Positions 58,759-64,000 of a stretch of 64,000 bases of DNA are shown one piece after another (within the stretch, counting starts at the first letter, position 1; the number at the start of each line of letters is the position of its first letter). The position numbers were made by a program, and so were the translations under genes. Below the pieces are notes generated by a model. That model ran no database searches. It saw only the letters and a list, made by a program, of their open reading frames with translations, and was not told where the DNA came from. Source of the stretch: Trametopsis cervina (lineage: Eukaryota; Basidiomycota; Agaricomycetes; Polyporales; Irpicaceae); the NCBI GenBank assembly GCA_022385755.1, contig MU278348.1:2547470-2611469 (forward strand), given 5' to 3'.

Positions 58759-60262
58759 ATGGCCCACACACGCACTGCAGTCGGCTCGCTGCTGCGCTCG
58801 TCTTCGTCTCGCATATCCTCTGTACCAGCTCTGCATGCTCGCTGCCTTGCCACACCGGCTACCTCCTCGAAGAACAACTTCAGCAAAACACTCGAACAAG
58901 GACCGTCGCTGGACGATTTCATCTCAGACAATGCCTCAGAGAGAGTGGTTCTAGGTAACACATCTCAGTCAGTCAAGGACATTTGACCACGGACGTTGCA
59001 TCATGTTATGCTTACGAAGTGTGCAGACCACGACTCCCTTCGTTCTTGAAGACCTCAATACCGACCGGGCCATCATTTACGAAGATTAAGAAGGACCTCA
59101 GAGGCCTCAAGCTGCACACGGTATGCGAGGAAGCACGGTGTCCGAACATTGGTGATTGCTGGGGTGGCAAGGAAGGTGCTACAGAGGAAGAGGGTCGGAG
59201 GGCTGCCACCGCTACAATAATGGTGCCTATGTCCCTTCTCCGGAGGGGCATGAAGTACTCACGTCTTCTTAGCTTATGGGAGATACATGCACTCGTGGAT
59301 GTAGGTTCTGCTCGGTCAAGACGTCCAAGGCGCCACCTCCGCTGGACCCGCATGAGCCGGAGAACACAGCGGAAGCCATTAGCCGTTGGGGACTTGGTTA
59401 CATTGTGCTGACAAGTGTTGACCGTGATGGTATGACCTTTTGCATACGCTTGTGTAGACTCATTCTAACGAATGCATTCCATAGATCTAGCCGACGGTGG
59501 TTGCCGCCATTTCGCTGAAACGATACAGAAGATCAAGCAAAAGTACGTCCCGCATCCATTGCGCTAGCTCCCTTACTGATCGCCATTCCACCCCAGGGCC
59601 CCACATATTCTGGTAGAAGCCTTGACCGGAGACTTCGCAGGGAACTTGGATCACGTGTCTCATGTCGCAAAGTCGGGCCTTGATGTATACGCCCACAACG
59701 TGGAGACGGTCGAAGCTCTGACGCCGTTTGTGCGAGACCGGCGTGCAACCTTCCGCCAGAGTCTTGCGGTTCTGGAGCGGGCGAAGCAGGAAGGTGTTCG
59801 TGTGACCAAGACCAGTATGATGCTCGGTGTAGGCGAAAACGAGGAGCAGATCATGGATGCACTACGGGGTATGTGGGGCAACAATCTTCGCTCGGTTGCT
59901 GCTGACGATATGTCTATGCAGAGCTTCGTAAAGTCGATGTGGATGTCGTGACATTCGGCCAGTATATGCGACCTACGAAGCGGCATATGAAGGTCGATCG
60001 GTACGTCGAGCCCGCGGAGTTTGATCACTGGAAAAAGGTAGCGGAGGATATGGGCTTCTTGTACGTCGCCAGTGGACCGTTAGTTCGAAGCAGCTACAAG
60101 GTATCTTCAACGATATTACCTCTGTTCACACTCTAACACTTGAACGATCAGGCGGGTGAATACTTCATCGAGAACGTACTCCGCGGGAAGGGCGCTGAGA
60201 AGAAGACGCAGAACCTGGTTGCTGACCAAGTATTGAGCCAGACCCAGTCTACCTCATCATAA
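58759..60262 (+). CDS. LIP5: Lipoyl synthase, mitochondrial (radical SAM)
   Basis: Inserts two sulfurs into octanoyl-carrier protein to make the lipoyl cofactor of pyruvate and 2-oxoglutarate dehydrogenases. Several exons code for about 380 residues. [20 protein letters not shown] is a mitochondrial presequence. The auxiliary cluster motif is [15 protein letters not shown], the radical-SAM motif [12 protein letters not shown] (CxxxCxxC). Then come [73 protein letters not shown] motif and [20 protein letters not shown]. The C-terminus is [20 protein letters not shown] and ends QTQSTSS. Intron 1 uses a GTCAGT donor; the join [18 protein letters not shown] restores frame. High confidence. Confidence 0.92.
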
Positions 60263-60605
60263 CATCTCTTCCTCTGGCTGTTAGACATTCATGCTTTGTT
60301 CGGGCTGCTTCACAACCGTGATCATTTAATGGAATAATGGGTAGACATATATATATCAGCTAGACGGGCTCCATACAACATTGTGTCCGTTTCAAATAGC
60401 ATACTGACCCATAGAATATGGTAAAGTAGCTGATGAGGCTTGCGATAAATGGTCAATGTGTTAGCCTGTCAGGGGTCTTGAATTTGACGGGACTTCGGCA
60501 AACGCCGAATCGTCCGCAACTCAGCTCGAACCTTAATTTTCACCTCATCCACACCACCCTCAGTCAGTCTCCGAACAGCTACCGTCGTCGGCACCCTCAC
60601 ACAAA
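60263..60605. other. Intergenic region, eS28 promoter
   Basis: 343 bases between the lipoyl synthase stop and the eS28 start. No further gene or motif. Confidence 0.4.
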
Positions 60606-60984
60606 ATGGTCAGTACATCGTTGAATGCTCAGGGCTGTTGCAGCAGTACTGACCGTATCTACAGGATTCCTCAGCTAAAGTCCCCGTCAAGCTCGCTGCC
60701 GTCACCAAGGTCCATCAATTTTACCAACCCACTCTCCAGTGATTGCATACTGAAGCTCACTTTGCAGGTCCTTGGACGTACTGGCTCCCGTGGTGGTGTC
60801 ATCCAGGTCCGAGTAGAGTTCTTGGACGACACCTCCCGTAACATCGTCCGTAACGTGAAGGGACCCGTACGGCAAAACGATATCTTGGCTCTCCTGGAGA
60901 GTGAGCGTGAGGCTCGGTGAGTACTCAGTTTGCCTATCTTTGAAAGATGTCTTACGCAGCATCTGTAATAGTCGTCTCCGGTGA
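60606..60984 (+). CDS. RPS28: 40S ribosomal protein eS28
   Basis: Small-subunit ribosomal protein. Four exons (60606-60608, 60665-60709, 60768-60916, 60972-60984) give 69 residues. As in eL22, exon 1 encodes only the ATG and intron 1 begins right after it. Exon 2 reads [15 protein letters not shown], exon 3 [20 protein letters not shown] then [20 protein letters not shown], and the last four codons (RLR stop) lie in exon 4. This is the expected protein: length 67-69 residues and the terminal [13 protein letters not shown]. Very confident. Confidence 0.95.
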
Positions 60985-61629
60985 TCCTCGCATTTCCTAC
61001 TTGACTAGTCACCTGCTGTCGTCCCCACACCTGCATATATTCCTTTGTACCCTGTATGATCGTGCTCTATGCATTGCATGAGACAGAAATAATGCAGTTC
61101 ACGTGCATCTTTTCATATAGTAAGAAAACCAGGTAACTCCCACTTCTCTGCATTGAAAGCCGTATCTCCTGTTCCTCCGGTGCTACCATTTGACGGCCAC
61201 ATTGGTCTCCAGTTTACGTGAGAGATCCGATGTGGCCACAGTGCGATGGGCGTCCAAGCCCTTCGATATTTCTACCATCAAACACATGCAGCTGCTTCCC
61301 TCTTCACTGCATACGCAGGCCTACAGCAGGTTGCACTTGGCTCTCACCCGACCGAGCAGGACCCTTCCGTTCGCTTACTTTCCATTTGCATTGCGGCAGA
61401 ATGAGTAACGCCTCTCAGCGCATGCTAATGCCGATGCAATGGTATCAGTCGCCATCTATACTCAGCGCCGCGAAATTTAAGTCCGCAACGTGTTTGTCGA
61501 TTTTAGTAATTGCAGCTCATCGCAGGTCTGTTCAGTTCATCGTATGTGGCTTTTCTCATGTCCGGAAGAGATATAAGCTAACCCAGCTGTCAACAGTTTT
61601 CAAACTGATCCCCTCAGCACCAGCCCGCC
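60985..61629. other. Intergenic region upstream of GT8 gene
   Basis: About 645 bases, no supported gene. The plus-strand frame at 61218-61718 overlaps the GT8 start in another frame and is a shadow. Confidence 0.4.
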
Positions 61630-62718
61630 ATGCCAAACGCAGCTTATGCTACACTGATCACCAAGGAATCATATCTTCCTGGGGCCTTGGTGCTCCATCA
61701 GTCCTTACTAGACGTTGATGCTAAATATCCGTTGGTGGCCATGGTCACTCCGACCTTATCTTCCGAGGGCCGACAAGCTCTACAGAAGAGAGGCATCCAG
61801 CTAATAGAAGTTGAGAGTCTTCTTCCGACGGAAGGCACACATACCCTCGCTAGCCACGATGCAAGATTTGCGGATACATGGACAAAGCTGAGGTGTGTAG
61901 CTCCGATGTGACATGCCGTTAACGGATAATTCACCGTCGTATGACAGAGCCTTTGAGTTAATACAATACGACGTGAGTGTGTCCGCTTCTCTGCTGACGG
62001 ATCGTATTGACCTAGATCCCTACAGCGAGTTGTCTTACTAGACAGCGACATGATTCTCAAACGTAACATGGACGAGCTCATGGATCTCGAACTCCCATCG
62101 GATTGGATCGCAGCAGCACACGCGTGCGCATGTAACCCACGCAAGCTGGCTCATTACCCCAAGGACTGGTAAGTCCCCCTTCACGCGTGTTCGAATTCAT
62201 CGGATCATGTCGAATAACGTAGGATACCCGCCAACTGTGGCTACACCGCTGTGTCACATCCAGGCGGCCTCACGAACCCTACCCAGATCACTGCCGACTC
62301 GCCCCGGCCGTATGGGCTCCTGAACTCCGGCAACGTCGTTCTCAATCCGTCGACTGAGCTAGCCAATAGTGTATATCATTACCTATCCACATCGCCGCTG
62401 GTACCCACATTCTCGTTCCCCGATCAAGATCTGCTAGCCAACTTCTTCGCCGGACGGTGGAAGGTCCTTCCCTGGTGCTACAACGCCCTTAAGACTTTGC
62501 GACAGATACATACGCCTCTCTGGAGGGACGAAGAGGTCCGCTGTATACATTATATTCTCCATCAGAAACCGTGGCACATAGCGCGTGGATCGGAGGAACC
62601 AGACGATGTAGAGGTGTATAGCTGGTGGTGGAGCACTTATGATCGGCTGAGAGATGCTATGTTGGTGTCGGATCCCGAAGGCTGGAAGCTTGTAGATTCT
62701 CATGTCGCGAAGGCATGA
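61630..62718 (+). CDS. Glycosyltransferase family 8 protein (glycogenin/galactinol-synthase-like)
   Basis: Retaining glycosyltransferase using a UDP- or other nucleotide sugar. Four exons (61630-61892, 61948-61972, 62026-62168, 62223-62718) give 308 residues. It begins MPNAAYATLITKESYLPGAL, with an Rossmann-like first strand. The DxD metal site is VVLLDSDMILKRNMDELMDL. NSGNVVLNPSTELANSVYHY and FPDQDLLANFFAGRWKVLPW are GT8 C-terminal landmarks. No signal peptide or membrane helix is visible, so a cytosolic enzyme is likely. Acceptor and donor sugar are not known. A tyrosine for self-glucosylation cannot be identified. Confidence 0.85.
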
Positions 62719-62816
62719 AGCTGTGTGTGGTGTGTTATGTTGTGATATTACAGTACAAATGTAGTACACCTAGATGATACAATACCCTCCCATGCAAAGA
62801 AAATGGAGAGCGAAGA

Positions 62817-64000
62817 TCAGGCTCGCCAAGCGACGTGAACCTCATCAGTGCGGAATCTGCCAAAATGAATGTGTTGAGCTGTAGCCGTAACGTACCCAAC
62901 TATCACGTACCTCTGTGTGCATCTGCTTTTCGTAAGTGGCGTCTGAAAGCCCATGCGGTAGCTGAGCAGACCAGCCTGCGCGATCATGATCCCGTTATCG
63001 ATACAAAATCTAGGTACGAGTCAGGCAACATTCTACATCTAAGTTCCCCTGTATGCATACTCACCTGTCATCTGTGGCAAAGACCTTGCCACCACGCTCT
63101 TCAGCCATGATACCCATCATATCCTGAAGGCGCTCGTTACCTACACCTCGGAGGTCAGCCACATCACCAACAACGCTGGAGATATCACTCACACCCGACA
63201 CCACCGACAATGAGCACTTCCTTGCTGCCTATGTGAGCCATGGCCCGCTCCGTTATCTCTACCAGCATCGCAAAGATGGTCTCTTGTAGTGAGAAGCACA
63301 GGTCTTCCGGTGTGATGATATCTTCCGAATCCCCTTCTCGGAGCTTGCCGTCGTGACGGAAACGTTTGTCCAGGGTGTACGCTTCTGTGGAAGTCAAGAT
63401 CCCTGACAAGCTCAGGTCCATTCCCTTTGTGGTATACGGTAACGGGAGTAGACGTTTCCCTCTACACACACGGTCAGAGAAATCAACACAGCTTCAGCAG
63501 AAAACAGTCCACCTTTTCGCCATTTGTTCGATATTGTATCCGGGGCTGGGATCATTGCTGAGGTTGATGACGCGGGCAAACCTGTCCAAGCAATTTCCTA
63601 CAGCAATGTCCAGTGTCTCACCAAAAATACGGTAGCACTGTTGGGAGTATGCGATGACTTGCGTGTTCCCCCCTGAAACGTAAAGAACTACGGGGTTCTG
63701 CGCGCCAGTGACCTGACGACCCATCTCGATGTCTATACCGTGGCAGACATGTAAATCACAGCAGGAAAGTGGTACCACTCCTGAGACTTACGACCGACAC
63801 AATGGTTCACACCGACGAGCGGTTTGTTGAACAGAAGCGACAAAGTCCGTGCGACCACTGCCACGGACGTCAACGGGGCACCCATTCCTGGCCCTATCAA
63901 AGGCCATAATCAGCTCTAAATGACAATTCAATACGTAGCTGTGTGTACCTTGTGTGAAGCATATGCAATCAACATTATGAATGGATAGCCCTGCATTCTT
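62817..64000 (-). CDS. KAE1: tRNA N6-adenosine threonylcarbamoyltransferase Kae1 (3' part)
   Basis: KEOPS complex subunit that makes t6A37 in ANN-decoding tRNAs. The gene continues past the right edge, so the N-terminus (expected GLEGSANKLG motif) is absent. In view: [38 protein letters not shown] (iron/zinc ligands His-x3-His, split by an intron), [74 protein letters not shown], and [20 protein letters not shown]. It ends [15 protein letters not shown]. All joins keep frame. High confidence. Confidence 0.93.

Noticed and set aside
61218..61718. 166-residue frame upstream of the GT8 gene
   Set aside because: It overlaps the GT8 first exon in a different frame and has no family match.

Overview
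The window is nuclear DNA of a filamentous basidiomycete, most likely an Agaricomycete. Genes are close together on both strands and carry many short introns (mostly 50-60 nt, GT-AG). The gene content fits a plant-matter decayer: a secreted GH131 glucanase, a CYP5144/OrdA-like cytochrome P450, a GPI-type cupredoxin protein and a Fus3/Kss1-type MAP kinase. Exon models below were built by hand from splice signals, reading-frame continuity and remembered family patterns. Coding lengths divisible by three support most of them.

Layout. 0.3-6.2 kb (+): a membrane protein, the Pol III subunit RPC37, and a long gene I do not recognise. 6.4-6.5 kb (-): an intron-bearing tRNA-Thr. 6.9-16.3 kb: a large LIM protein with a TG[D/E] repeat tract (+), glycinamide ribonucleotide formyltransferase (-), a basidiomycete-type multi-pass membrane protein (+) and a J-domain protein (+). 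16.6-20.0 kb: an AT-hook protein (+) and an unknown serine-rich protein (-). 20.9-28.9 kb: GH131 (+), cytochrome b2-type L-lactate dehydrogenase (-), a deletion relic of a P450, then an intact P450 (+). 28.9-38.3 kb: a gene-poor stretch, a SAP-domain protein (-), another gene-poor stretch, MAP kinase (-) and a tandem cupredoxin protein (+). 39.0-64 kb is a dense block of core genes: CBF5 (-), eL22 (+), DHX29-like helicase (-), INO80 (-), fumarase (-), PEX11 (+), CMC1 (-), lipoyl synthase (+), eS28 (+), a GT8 glycosyltransferase (+) and the 3' part of KAE1 (-, running off the right edge).

Working together. There are no operons, but several head-to-head pairs share short promoters and related roles: CBF5/eL22 (ribosome making), CMC1/lipoyl synthase (mitochondrial maturation) and fumarase/PEX11 (TCA cycle and peroxisomes). 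I found no CRISPR array, no complete transposon and no convincing new multi-gene system. The most unusual items are the LIM protein's TG repeat tract, the fumarase 5' structure that could give two isoforms, a GC-AG intron and tiny exons in the lactate dehydrogenase gene, the internally deleted P450 next to its intact relative, and a long conserved-looking gene of unknown function.
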